From: Hymenobacter sp. BT18
Lineage (GTDB): Bacteria > Bacteroidota > Bacteroidia > Cytophagales > Hymenobacteraceae
NCBI RefSeq assembly: GCF_012273015.1
Contig: NZ_CP050954.1
Span: forward strand, 2,046,001 to 2,110,000
DNA length: 64,000 nucleotides
Direction: 5' to 3'
The position numbers and the translations under genes are program-made. Under the pieces are notes generated by a model. That model had not been told where the DNA came from, made no database searches, and worked only from the letters and a program-made list of their open reading frames with translations. The stretch's first letter is position 1. Each line of letters opens with the position of its first letter. Below are positions 34,530 through 42,915 of the stretch, in pieces.

Positions 34530-35750
34530 ATGAGTCGAAAACTGCTGGAAACAGACGGTCAGGAATGGGTGGAGAAAGGCATCATCACGCCGGAGCAACA
34601 CGCCCGGCTGCTAGCCCTCTACCCGCTCGATACCCACGCCATCGGGCTGCTGCCGCTGCTGGGCTCCCTGCTGGTGGGCCTGAGCGCGCTGAGTTTGGTA
34701 GCCGCTAACTGGCAAGGCCTGCCGGAACTGCTGCGCCTGGGGCTGCTACTGGTTTCTTTAGGTGCGGCCTACATGACGGGAGAGTATTTCTACCGGCGCG
34801 GCAACGACCAAGTAGGCCTGGGGCTGATTGCCCTGGGCTTGATCTTGTTTGGGGCCAGCATTATCCTCACCAGCCAGCTCTACCAGCTCATTGGCTACGA
34901 TCTGACGGGGCTGCTGGCCTGGGCTGTGGCCGGCATGGCCCTCACCTGGCTGTACCGCAGTCGGCTGCTGTTTCTGCTCACGGCTATTATTAGTGGCGTA
35001 GTGCAAGGCTACAACACGGGGCAGTTGGGCGCCTTCAGCTACCTCACGGCGGCTTTTACGGCGCTGGGCTTGGGCTACTACTGGTGGCGCCGCCCCGATG
35101 CTCTCACGGGCGCCGTGCTGGCTACCGGGCTGCTCTGGCAGTCGGCGCTGCTTGTTAGCTACCTGCACATCAAGCTCACCTGGTTTTTCGTGCCGGCCAT
35201 GCTCATCTATACCCTAGGCGACTGGCAGCCCTACCGGCCAGCTGCCCGGGCCGTGCAAGGCCCCCCTCTGGTAGCGGCCTTTCTGTTTACACTGGGGCTG
35301 GCCTTGTTCGGGGAAGCCGATTCGTATACCGATACCCTCCGCCCTCCTCTTCTGGCTTATCTGGCCACCCTGGGCGCGGTGCTGGCTTTGTCGCTCTGGG
35401 GTAAGCAGCGGCGTGGGCGTCTGAGCAGCGCTACCGACTGGCTGCTGCTCTTGCCGGGGTTCTACTTCCAAGGCGGGCTGGCGTTGGCCGTGGCTACGCT
35501 GGTGGTGCTGTATGCCTACTCGGGAGCGGTGCTGGTGCGCGCCCACCAGGAGCAAAACCAGGACCGCATCACGCTGGGCACTGGGCTTTTTATTCTTACC
35601 ACGGCCGTAGCTTACTTCAAGCTCACCTGGGGCTTTATGGATAAGTCGTTGTTTTTCCTGGTGGGTGGGCTACTCCTGCTGGCTTTGTGGTGGTATCTGC
35701 GCCGCCGGGCCAGCCGCACGGCCGCGGCCTCTTCATCCCAGCAAGTATGA
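34530..35750 (+). CDS. DUF2157 integral membrane protein
   Basis: 406 residues. A cytoplasmic N-terminal segment (WVEKGIITPEQHARLLALYP, 1-35) typical of DUF2157 precedes about eleven membrane helices without charged interruptions. Family function unknown. It overlaps the next gene by 4 bp (ATGA), and that gene overlaps a third in the same way, so the three are translated together. DUF2157 with a GDYXXLXY protein is a recurring bacterial pair. Confidence 0.87.
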   Translation: MSRKLLETDGQEWVEKGIITPEQHARLLALYPLDTHAIGLLPLLGSLLVGLSALSLVAANWQGLPELLRLGLLLVSLGAAYMTGEYFYRRGNDQVGLGLIALGLILFGASIILTSQLYQLIGYDLTGLLAWAVAGMALTWLYRSRLLFLLTAIISGVVQGYNTGQLGAFSYLTAAFTALGLGYYWWRRPDALTGAVLATGLLWQSALLVSYLHIKLTWFFVPAMLIYTLGDWQPYRPAARAVQGPPLVAAFLFTLGLALFGEADSYTDTLRPPLLAYLATLGAVLALSLWGKQRRGRLSSATDWLLLLPGFYFQGGLALAVATLVVLYAYSGAVLVRAHQEQNQDRITLGTGLFILTTAVAYFKLTWGFMDKSLFFLVGGLLLLALWWYLRRRASRTAAASSSQQV

Positions 35751-36337
35751 ACGCCTCGCTCCCATCTGCCACCAATGTACCGACCCTAGCTACTACCTCG
35801 GTGATGACTGAGCCGCAGCGCCGTCGTTGGCTGCGCTGGCTGGTAGCGGCCCAGGCACTGTTTGTGGTGGGCGTGGCGGCCAGCGGCTATGCAACCAGCT
35901 ACTGGGGCCGCACCATCTGGCTGCAAACCGCCCCCGTAGATCCGCGCGACCTGCTCTACGGCGACTACGTCACGCTCAACTATACCATCAGTCAGCTGCC
36001 CGGCCGCCTGTGGCGAGGGCCGCAGCCGCCCCGCGCCCAGCAGGCCGCCTACGTGCTGCTGCAAGCCCGCCCCGACAGCACTTACGCGGCCGTTGGCATC
36101 TACCCCGAAAAGCCTTCTGCCACCGAAAACCAGGCGGTGTTGCGGGGCTCGGTGCAGGATACCTGGCGGCGAAGCGTGCGTTTGCGCTACGGCCTGGAAC
36201 GCTACTACGTGCCCGAAGGCACTGGCAAGGCCTTGGAAAAGCGCCGTCACCTGAAAGTGCAGGTGCGCATTGCCCCCTGGGGACAAGCCCGGATTACGCA
36301 GGTGGTACCCCTCCCAGTTTCTGCCACTACCCGATGA
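35747..36337 (+). CDS. GDYXXLXY domain protein
   Basis: 196 residues. After a Thr-rich N-terminus and basic stretch, one membrane helix (about 28-48, WLVAAQALFVVGVAASGYAT) anchors an extracytoplasmic domain that contains the name-giving motif GDYVTLNY (about 76-83) in DPRDLLYGDYVTLNYTISQL. Later RYGLERYYVPEGTGKALEKR is also conserved in the family. The domain is of unknown function, usually paired with DUF2157 or DUF4401 membrane proteins as here. Confidence 0.9.
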   Translation: MNASLPSATNVPTLATTSVMTEPQRRRWLRWLVAAQALFVVGVAASGYATSYWGRTIWLQTAPVDPRDLLYGDYVTLNYTISQLPGRLWRGPQPPRAQQAAYVLLQARPDSTYAAVGIYPEKPSATENQAVLRGSVQDTWRRSVRLRYGLERYYVPEGTGKALEKRRHLKVQVRIAPWGQARITQVVPLPVSATTR

Positions 36338-36567
36338 ACAAGCATCCATGGCTTTATTGGTGGCTGCAGATCCTGCTGGTTTTAGGCGGAGCCGTGCTGC
36401 CGGCGGGCTACCTGGTTGGATTCAAGGCCCTACTGCAGCCAAGGCTAGACATCCAGATGCATAATACCTACTTCATTATTTCGCCTTTCTGGCTGGTGCT
36501 GGCTATGGCGCTGCCCCTCGTGCTACTGATTTGGCTAGTGAGGCACTTAGCTCAGCGGCTTAAGTAA
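36334..36567 (+). CDS. Small two-helix membrane protein, third gene of the DUF2157 operon
   Basis: 77 residues, start codon overlapping the previous stop (ATGA). Two helices: about 11-30 (LQILLVLGGAVLPAGYLVGF) and 50-68, separated by a polar loop with QMHNTYFII. The pattern of this loop recalls heme-copper oxidase subunit I fragments (HNTYF), but length and context do not support an oxidase. Function unknown; likely an accessory to the two proteins upstream. Confidence 0.7.
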   Translation: MNKHPWLYWWLQILLVLGGAVLPAGYLVGFKALLQPRLDIQMHNTYFIISPFWLVLAMALPLVLLIWLVRHLAQRLK

Positions 36568-36597
36568 GAGGTTGCCTTGCTCTACAGAGAGCTGTCA

Positions 36598-37107
36598 TTA
36601 GCGCATTGCCAGCCATTGTTGATCATGCTGGTCCAGGTCGGTGAGGGCATATTTCTGCTGGCCAGTGATGTTCATTTCATCCAGCGCATCTACCATATCC
36701 TGGTAGGTAGCGTCTTTGCTCGTCTTAATGAGGACCATGCCATGCCCCGCGTTCTGCTGAAAGCGCAGCAAAACCTGCCGCAGTCCGTTGGCGGCCAGCG
36801 TGGTAGTTTGTACACTGGCCCCAGCCGGCGCATCGTTGGCCAGCGGATTCAGGCCGAAGTAGTAATGCACCCGGTGCTTATCCAGAATCAGGGTTAGCGC
36901 CTGCGAGTCGTCAATGGTGGTAGCCGGACCCTTGGCGGGCATCGAAAGCTGCATCACCGTGGCCTTGTTGAAGGTGGTGGTGAGCATGAAGAAAGTGAGC
37001 AGCAGAAAAGCCAGGTCCACCATGGGTGTCATGTCGAGGCGGAAGTTGAGCTTTTTAACGCGGGGCTTGCCACTTCGGGCGGCGGGAGCAGCTTGGATTT
37101 CAGCCAT
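36598..37107 (-). CDS. ExbD/TolR-type biopolymer transport protein (orphan)
   Basis: 169 residues. The N-terminal tail KKLNFRLDMTPMVDLAFLLLTFF contains the conserved Asp in the single membrane helix (about 27-48) that carries protons in ExbD. The periplasmic domain has LTLILDKHRVHYYFG and the terminal KTSKDATYQDMVDALDEMNITG. It should couple proton flow to an envelope task with an ExbB partner, but no ExbB or TonB gene is adjacent. Start at 37107. Only 30 bp from the convergent small membrane protein gene. Confidence 0.9.
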   Translation of the reverse strand: MAEIQAAPAARSGKPRVKKLNFRLDMTPMVDLAFLLLTFFMLTTTFNKATVMQLSMPAKGPATTIDDSQALTLILDKHRVHYYFGLNPLANDAPAGASVQTTTLAANGLRQVLLRFQQNAGHGMVLIKTSKDATYQDMVDALDEMNITGQQKYALTDLDQHDQQWLAMR

Positions 37108-37200
37108 GACAGTGAGTTGGTTACGGGTGTTTCCTACCAACGGCCTGGCTTCGTCCCTTATTGCCCGGCAGCTACACAGGCTGGCGGCCGTGGGCTCCTG

Positions 37201-37773
37201 CTAAAACCACCATACCTTTTCCGGCGTGAGGCAGGCGTGCAACCGCACGTCGCCGGACCAGGCATCGGCAATGCGCGGCACCGGAGGATCCAGACTTACC
37301 CCAATCCGCACCGCCTCAGGGCGGCATTCCATAAGGAACCGGTCGTAGAAGCCTTTGCCGTAGCCCACGCGGTGGCCGCTCTCGTCGAAAGCCAGCAGCG
37401 GAACGAGTACGGCATCCAGCTGCAGCGGGAAGACTTCGGTAGCATCCACAGGCTCAGGAATTCCCCAGCGGTTCACGGCGAGTTGGGTATTGGGCGTCAA
37501 ATGAAAGTGGCGGAGCGTCTGGCCATCAGGCTGTACCACGGGCACGGCCAGCTGCAGGTACGGGTGCTGCGCCCACAACGCCCGGATCAGCGGCCACATG
37601 TCAGGCTCGTGCTGGTGCGGAATAGGCAAAAACACGTGCAGCCAGTGCCAGTCGGCTACTAGCAGATGGCGAAAGAACTGTTCCGTAAGCAAGTGGCTGC
37701 GGCGGATTACCTCGGCTTCGGGCAAAGCGCGGCGGGCAGCTAGAGCGGCGCGCCGCAGGGCGGCTTTGGTCAT
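37201..37773 (-). CDS. 5-formyltetrahydrofolate cyclo-ligase
   Basis: 190 residues. ATP-dependent conversion of 5-formyl-THF to 5,10-methenyl-THF. Seen: basic N-terminal ALRRAALAARRAL, middle WGIPEPVD, VLVPLLAFDESGHRVGYGKGFYDRFL with the glycine-rich nucleotide/substrate motif GYGKGFYDR (about 132-140). Length normal. It lies 12 bp downstream of the CarboxypepD-like gene; the two could be cotranscribed, without known functional link. Confidence 0.92.
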   Translation of the reverse strand: MTKAALRRAALAARRALPEAEVIRRSHLLTEQFFRHLLVADWHWLHVFLPIPHQHEPDMWPLIRALWAQHPYLQLAVPVVQPDGQTLRHFHLTPNTQLAVNRWGIPEPVDATEVFPLQLDAVLVPLLAFDESGHRVGYGKGFYDRFLMECRPEAVRIGVSLDPPVPRIADAWSGDVRLHACLTPEKVWWF

Positions 37774-37785
37774 TTAATAGTTGCG

Positions 37786-38661
37786 TCAGTCCTGTACCAT
37801 AACGTAGAAGCTAGCGCGGGGCTGCATGCCCGCCAGATACGCCCCTACCGATTGCCGTTCCCACACGCCTTGGCTGGTTTTGCGGATGTATAGGTCGTTG
37901 TTGGTATAGCCCACGCTGGCGGTAAAGGCCAGTTGGTTGCTGACTTTCTTGACGTCCGCCCCACCAATCCATTCCAGGGCCAGGAAGAAATCTTCTTCCA
38001 ACACCAATTGGTCGGCGGTCAGGTCTACGGTAATTGGGCCTTCGGTCACGCCGCTGGTCACGATAATGTCGCGCTGCACCAGCTTCACGTTGGAAGGCTG
38101 GCCGTTGGACAGCAGACGGTACAGGTTTACGCGGTAAGTAAGGGAGCCGGCCCGGTTGTAGGCCACGTTGAAGTTGGCGGTGAGCACCTTCGTGGGCGTA
38201 TGTTTCAGCCGGATAACGGTGCCTATCTCCGCCCCCAAGTCACTGGCCGACAGGTTTATTGTGCCGCTGGCGTTGCCCGTGTTGCCCAGCGTCCGGGTAC
38301 GTTTGTACAGACCTTTGGCTTTTACTTTCACTTCGCGCAGCGTCACGGCTTCTTCCGCTAGCCGCACGGTGGGGCGGGCCAGCAGGTCGCGCAGCAGGAG
38401 CCGCTGGGCCCGGTACCCGATGCTCGACACGCGCACCGTATCGTTGAGGTTGGCCTCCGAGTACTTCAGCTGGAAAGCCCCTGTATCGTCGGCTACCGTA
38501 CCGATTCCCTTGCCCAGAATGCCAATATTGGCAAACGGCACCCCCTGCTGGCTGGCCGCTTCCGTGACAGTACCTGATACTACTTGTGCCTGAGCCGTTA
38601 CAGCTGCTATAAGACAAAGCACAAGGGTGGCAAGTCGGCGTGAGCCACGCTCGAAATCCAT
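37786..38661 (-). CDS. Secreted protein with CarboxypepD_reg-like domain
   Basis: 291 residues. Signal peptide ending TAQAQ (about 26), then a carboxypeptidase-regulatory-like beta-sandwich: VVSGTVTEAASQQGVPFANI, GIGTVADDTGAFQLKY, NDTVRVSSIGYRAQRLLL (about 27-100), the domain also used at the N-terminus of SusC/TonB-dependent proteins. The remaining 180 residues are strand-rich (VLTANFNVAYNRAGSLTYRV) and do not form a TonB receptor. Function unknown; envelope. An ATG at 38682 would add seven residues; the one at 38661 gives the better signal. Confidence 0.85.
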   Translation of the reverse strand: MDFERGSRRLATLVLCLIAAVTAQAQVVSGTVTEAASQQGVPFANIGILGKGIGTVADDTGAFQLKYSEANLNDTVRVSSIGYRAQRLLLRDLLARPTVRLAEEAVTLREVKVKAKGLYKRTRTLGNTGNASGTINLSASDLGAEIGTVIRLKHTPTKVLTANFNVAYNRAGSLTYRVNLYRLLSNGQPSNVKLVQRDIIVTSGVTEGPITVDLTADQLVLEEDFFLALEWIGGADVKKVSNQLAFTASVGYTNNDLYIRKTSQGVWERQSVGAYLAGMQPRASFYVMVQD

Positions 38662-38796
38662 AGAGAGAATAGGGAAAGGCATAAGGCTACTGCGTATGGT
38701 GAAGCGACTTTCCCTCAGAGTCCGCGGCGCGCCGAGACGTTGCCTGACTTTCAGGAAAAATCCGTGGACCCAGGAGCGACGGTCCTTTCCTCGGCT

Positions 38797-40389
38797 CTAC
38801 TCCTCTTCCAGCACCGTAAACTCCAGGGCCAGGGGGTCGAAGGCAGCCAGCAGCTGCTGAATGAACTGGGGGTTGTTGATGAGGATGTTCAGCACGTTGT
38901 CGGTGCGCTCCTGCAGGTGGCCGCCGGGCATGAGTTTGTCTTTGAGGGCCGTGAGCTGCGAATACGCGGTTTCGTGCTTGGCTTCGGCAGCCTTGCTTAG
39001 CCGCTTTTCCAGCCCGGCCACAATGCCCGTTACTTTCTGCTGCTCGGCAGCCACGGTGCGCACCAGCGTGGGGTCGAGGCGCTGGGCCAGATCGGCTATA
39101 GCCTGAAAGGCGGCGGCCAACTCGGTCTGCTGCTCAGTCAGGCTCACTTCCTCCTGCCCCAGCGTAGCGCCTACCTGCTTTTTCAGCTCCGGCAGGGGCC
39201 GGAAGATGTCGGTGGCCGTCAGCCCGAGCTTGCGTAGCTTGCCCACGCTGGCTTTGCCAATAAACTGGGCCGAGTTGCGGGGCAGCAGAATGGGAAACGG
39301 GACGCCGTTTTCGGCAAACACGCCTTTCAACTGAAACCAATAGGCCACCTCGGCCCCGCCGCCGATGTAACACAGGTTGGGCAGCAGCAGCTCCTGGTAC
39401 AAAGGCCGTAGCACTACGTTGGGGCTAAACTGCTCGGGGTGTTCCTGGGCCAGCGTCAACAGTTCTTCCTGGGTATGGCAGCGGCCGGTGTTGCGCACAG
39501 TAATCTGCACGCAGTCCTGGGCGGCATCGTATTCCAGTCGCTCCCGCTTGCCGGTGTCCGTCAGGAAAAACAGATTGAGGGGGCGCGAATACACTTGGGG
39601 CTTGTAGCCTGCAGCTTCCAGCTGGGCATTAGCGGCTTGCACCGCCCGGTTGGAGGCCTGCTCCCGAATTTCTTTGGTCAGCACCGGCACCAGGACCTGC
39701 TTGAGCGCCGGGCTATCCGCATCAAGGCTTACCAACCCCAGATCCCCAAACAGGGCGTGGGTCAGGCGCAGGGTTGCTTCGCTTAGGGTTTTAGACTCTT
39801 GATACGCTTCCCGGAACGCGGCCGGCACGTCGGCGGGCAGCTGATCCAGCACTTCCTCCTGGAGCCCGGCCAATGGCAGACGGCCCACCGGCCCACCGGT
39901 GTCGGCAGCATTCCACTCGTACTTCTTCCCAAACAAGCTGAAATGATTGATTTCGGCGAAGTCGTGGTCTTCGGTCGCCATCCAGTACACCGGCACAAAA
40001 TCGTATTGCGGGTACTTCTCCTTGAGTTGGCGGGCCAGCTTCACGGCCGTCACAATCTTATAGATAAAGTACAGCGGCCCCGTGAACAGGTTGAGTTGGT
40101 GTCCGGTGGTGATGGTGAACGTCGTTTCCTTTTCGAGCAGGTCTAGGTTGGCCTGCACGGCCGGGTGTACTTCGCTGAGAGCAGCGTACTGGCGGCGCAG
40201 GTCGGTTATCAGGCGCTGGCGGTCTTCGGCGGCGTAGGAGCTGCGCTTTTCTTCCAGCTGCGCGGCAAATTCTTCGAGGGCAGGAAAGCGGTGATAGAAA
40301 GGCGCAAGGGCTTCGTGGCGGGCCAGATAATCGATGAGCAGCGGGGAAAACGCGCCGGTATCGGCGTAGCGCAGAGTCGTGACAGACAT
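38797..40389 (-). CDS. bshC: Bacillithiol biosynthesis cysteine-adding enzyme BshC
   Basis: 530 residues. Last step of bacillithiol synthesis, adding cysteine to glucosaminyl-malate. Seen: N-terminal part with TTFTITTGHQLNLFTGPLYF and YKIVTAVKLA, the family block PVYWMATEDHDFAEINHFSLF (about 140-160), the central LPNLCYIGGGAEVAYWFQLK and the C-terminal coiled coil. Full length. Thus the cell probably uses bacillithiol as thiol buffer; bshA and bshB are not in the window. A 103-bp gap separates it from the dioxygenase gene. Confidence 0.95.
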   Translation of the reverse strand: MSVTTLRYADTGAFSPLLIDYLARHEALAPFYHRFPALEEFAAQLEEKRSSYAAEDRQRLITDLRRQYAALSEVHPAVQANLDLLEKETTFTITTGHQLNLFTGPLYFIYKIVTAVKLARQLKEKYPQYDFVPVYWMATEDHDFAEINHFSLFGKKYEWNAADTGGPVGRLPLAGLQEEVLDQLPADVPAAFREAYQESKTLSEATLRLTHALFGDLGLVSLDADSPALKQVLVPVLTKEIREQASNRAVQAANAQLEAAGYKPQVYSRPLNLFFLTDTGKRERLEYDAAQDCVQITVRNTGRCHTQEELLTLAQEHPEQFSPNVVLRPLYQELLLPNLCYIGGGAEVAYWFQLKGVFAENGVPFPILLPRNSAQFIGKASVGKLRKLGLTATDIFRPLPELKKQVGATLGQEEVSLTEQQTELAAAFQAIADLAQRLDPTLVRTVAAEQQKVTGIVAGLEKRLSKAAEAKHETAYSQLTALKDKLMPGGHLQERTDNVLNILINNPQFIQQLLAAFDPLALEFTVLEEE

Positions 40390-40493
40390 ACAGGGGAAAA
40401 GATATTCGGCAATAACCGGCCAGCGGCCACAAAGTAACTGGCTATTTTTCGACTACGCGGGCCGGGCAGCCGCCAGCAATTCCTGAAAGTGGC

Positions 40494-41303
40494 CTATTCG
40501 GCCCAGAAGCGCATTTCCAGAGAAATGCGGGTGGCATCAGCATTCAAATTCAGAGCACCGCCGTGCAGCAGGTAAGGTGAAAAGAGCAGCACTTCGTCGG
40601 CGGAAGGGTTGGGGCGCACCAGCTCCAGGGGCTCGGCCGAGGCCTTCAGGGCCGGGACACTGTAGCGGGCCCCGTTGTAAACGGCCCCGCCGGCCGTGCG
40701 CTCGGTGCGGCTTTCTGGCCAGCGGTGGCTGCCGGGCACCAGCGTGAGGGAAGAATGTTCGGTGCTGCCAGCCACGGGAAAGTACAGGTTGAGGCCGTCG
40801 CGCAAACGGTCCAGCCACGCGTCGCGGTGCAAGGGGTTATTGTCGGTGCGGCCGGGGCGCGCCAGTCGGAGGTGAAAAGCCCGCTGCCCGTTGTGTGGGT
40901 TGAGCGCGCGCACGGCCTGACCACAGAGTGCACTTACGCGCTGCTCTACCCGCGCCACGGGCACCGGCAACTCCTCTAGGGCATACTCCTTCGTAAAGTT
41001 TACCACCGCCAGGTGCCGCTCCTGGTTGTCGCCGATGAGGGTGTGATACTGCTCCACGGGCCAGTTGGCTGGCACCGGGTGGCCTACTTTGCGCAGGACC
41101 TCGCGCACTTTTTCGGCTAGCCCGGCCCGCAACGCGGCGGTTTCAGCGGGCGTGAGGAAAGGTGCCACCGTATAACCAGCTGCACTCCACGGCTGCCCGG
41201 CCGTCAGGTCGACGTCACTGGCCAGGAGCACGCGGTCCTCGGCGGGCTGGCTTTCTCCTTCCACGTTGTACTCTACCTGCTGCTGCTGAATCCGAGCTTT
41301 CAT
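40494..41303 (-). CDS. Phytanoyl-CoA dioxygenase-like Fe(II)/2-oxoglutarate enzyme
   Basis: 269 residues. Seen: AAGYTVAPFLTPAETAALRAGL at about 42-63, the metal pair NPLHRDAWLDR (H-x-D), SLTLVPGSHRWPES (typical PhyH strand), and the distal LFSPYLLHGGALNLN (third metal ligand His) with ATRISLEMRF (2-oxoglutarate-binding Arg). All facial-triad residues are present, so an active oxygenase is likely. Substrate unknown; possibilities include a hydroxylated natural product, lipid or amino acid. Alone, between bshC and rimO. Confidence 0.85.
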   Translation of the reverse strand: MKARIQQQQVEYNVEGESQPAEDRVLLASDVDLTAGQPWSAAGYTVAPFLTPAETAALRAGLAEKVREVLRKVGHPVPANWPVEQYHTLIGDNQERHLAVVNFTKEYALEELPVPVARVEQRVSALCGQAVRALNPHNGQRAFHLRLARPGRTDNNPLHRDAWLDRLRDGLNLYFPVAGSTEHSSLTLVPGSHRWPESRTERTAGGAVYNGARYSVPALKASAEPLELVRPNPSADEVLLFSPYLLHGGALNLNADATRISLEMRFWAE

Positions 41304-41375
41304 AGTTGATGAGGCTTGCAGCCGAAAGGTACGTCACGAGGTGGCATCGGGCCTATTATAGATGGGACAGACGTG

Positions 41376-41413
41376 CAAAAGCCCGGCTTCAACTAACTGG
41401 AACCGGGCTTTTG
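41376..41413. terminator. Short hairpin downstream of rimO
   Basis: Stem CAAAAGCCCGG / CCGGGCTTTTG with a 16-base loop, 26 bp after the rimO stop on the minus strand, followed by bases that include the start of the next gene's upstream region. Confidence 0.8.
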
Positions 41414-41438
41414 TATGGAATGCACTAACGTGGGTCGG

Positions 41439-42752
41439 CTAGATCAGCTTGCCGTACAGGTCGAAGTCGGAGGCCTCCGTAATCTGCACCTGGGCAAAGT
41501 CGCCGAGGCGCACGTAAGTGTCTTTGGTGGCGGGCACCAACACTTCGTTGTCTACCTCGGGCGAGTCGTACTGGGTGCGGCCCACGAAGTAGCCGCTCTC
41601 CTTGCGGTCGAATAGCACTTTGTACGTCTGGCCTACCTTCTCCTCGTTCAGCTCCATGGAAATGCCTTGCTGCAGCTCCATAATCTGGTCGGCGCGGTCC
41701 TGCTTCACCTCGGCCGGCACGTCGTCGGGGAGGGTGAAAGAGTGGGTATTGTCTTCGTGGGAGTAGGTGAAGATGCCGAGGCGGTCGAAGCGGGTTTCCT
41801 CCACGAAGTTGTAGAGGTCCTCAAAATCCTGCTGCGTCTCGCCGGGGTGGCCGGCAATAAGCGTGGTGCGCAGGGCAATGTCGGGCACGCGCTGGCGGAT
41901 GGTGTCCACCAGCTCAATGGTGCGGCGCTTGCTGATGCCCCGGCGCATGGTTTTCAGCATGTTATCGGAAATATGCTGCAAGGGCATATCCAGGTACTTG
42001 CAGATGTTCTCGCGCTCATTCATCACGTCGAGAGCATCCAGCGGGAACTGGGAAGGATAGGCGTACTGCAGGCGAATCCAGTCGATGCCGGGCACGTCGG
42101 AGAGGTTGCGCATCAGGTCAGCCAGCTTCCGCTCCCCGTAGTGCTGCAGGCCGTAGTAGGTTAGGTCCTGGGCAATGAGAATCAGCTCCTTGGTACCCAT
42201 GCTAGCTAGGCGCTTGGCTTCCTTTACCAGATCTTCGATGGGGCGGTCCATGTGCTTGCCGCGCATGAGCGGGATGGCGCAGAACGAGCACGGGCGGTTG
42301 CAGCCCTCCGCAATCTTGAAGTAAGCGTAGTGCGCGGGCGTGGTCAGCAGCCGCTCCCCTACCAACTCGTGCTTGTAGTCGGCTTCCAGGGTTTTGAGCA
42401 GTTGGGGCAGCTCCAAGGTGCCGAAGTAGGCGTCGACCTGGGGAATTTCCTGCTCCAGGTCGTCTTTGTAGCGCTGGGAAAGGCAGCCCGTTACGTAGAG
42501 CTTCTCCAGCTTGCCCGCTTCCTTTTCGTCGGCGTAGCGCAGGATGGTGTCGATGCTTTCCTGCTTGGCGTTATCAATAAAGCCACAGGTGTTGATGATG
42601 ACGATGTTGGCGTCGCTCTTGTCCGCCTCGTGGGTTACGTCGAACTGGTTGGCACGGAGCTGGCCCATCATCACCTCCGAGTCGACGAGGTTTTTGGAGC
42701 AGCCTAGGGTAATGACGTTGACTTTATTGGCCTGCTGGCTTCTTACTTTCAT
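41439..42752 (-). CDS. rimO: Ribosomal protein uS12 methylthiotransferase RimO
   Basis: 437 residues. Radical-SAM enzyme adding a methylthio group to Asp88/89 of ribosomal protein S12. Seen: N-terminal cluster domain (TLGCSKNLVDSE, NTCGFIDNAKQES, TGCLSQRY: three Cys for the auxiliary 4Fe-4S), the radical-SAM motif GCNRPCSFCAIPLMRG (C-x3-C-x2-C), and a C-terminal TRAM domain. The RimO-specific QDLTYYG is present. TACCTTTG at 42842-42835 on the minus strand is a likely -7 box, giving a leader of about 75 bases. Confidence 0.96.
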   Translation of the reverse strand: MKVRSQQANKVNVITLGCSKNLVDSEVMMGQLRANQFDVTHEADKSDANIVIINTCGFIDNAKQESIDTILRYADEKEAGKLEKLYVTGCLSQRYKDDLEQEIPQVDAYFGTLELPQLLKTLEADYKHELVGERLLTTPAHYAYFKIAEGCNRPCSFCAIPLMRGKHMDRPIEDLVKEAKRLASMGTKELILIAQDLTYYGLQHYGERKLADLMRNLSDVPGIDWIRLQYAYPSQFPLDALDVMNERENICKYLDMPLQHISDNMLKTMRRGISKRRTIELVDTIRQRVPDIALRTTLIAGHPGETQQDFEDLYNFVEETRFDRLGIFTYSHEDNTHSFTLPDDVPAEVKQDRADQIMELQQGISMELNEEKVGQTYKVLFDRKESGYFVGRTQYDSPEVDNEVLVPATKDTYVRLGDFAQVQITEASDFDLYGKLI

Positions 42753-42915
42753 GGGCGTGTGATGGACGGGCGGCCGGGCAATTTCTTAGAAGTGAGAAAC
42801 TTGCCCGCATGGGCCCGCGGCGAATTGAGGACCGCAAAGGTACGAATCCGGCAACGCCTTTTCCTACTCCGAACGTTCCTTTCGCTACGTGCAGCCGGCA
42901 TGGCGCTACCTAGGC

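Noticed and set aside
36334..36567. Cytochrome oxidase fragment (HNTYF match)
   Set aside because: Only five residues agree; length, helices and operon context do not fit an oxidase.
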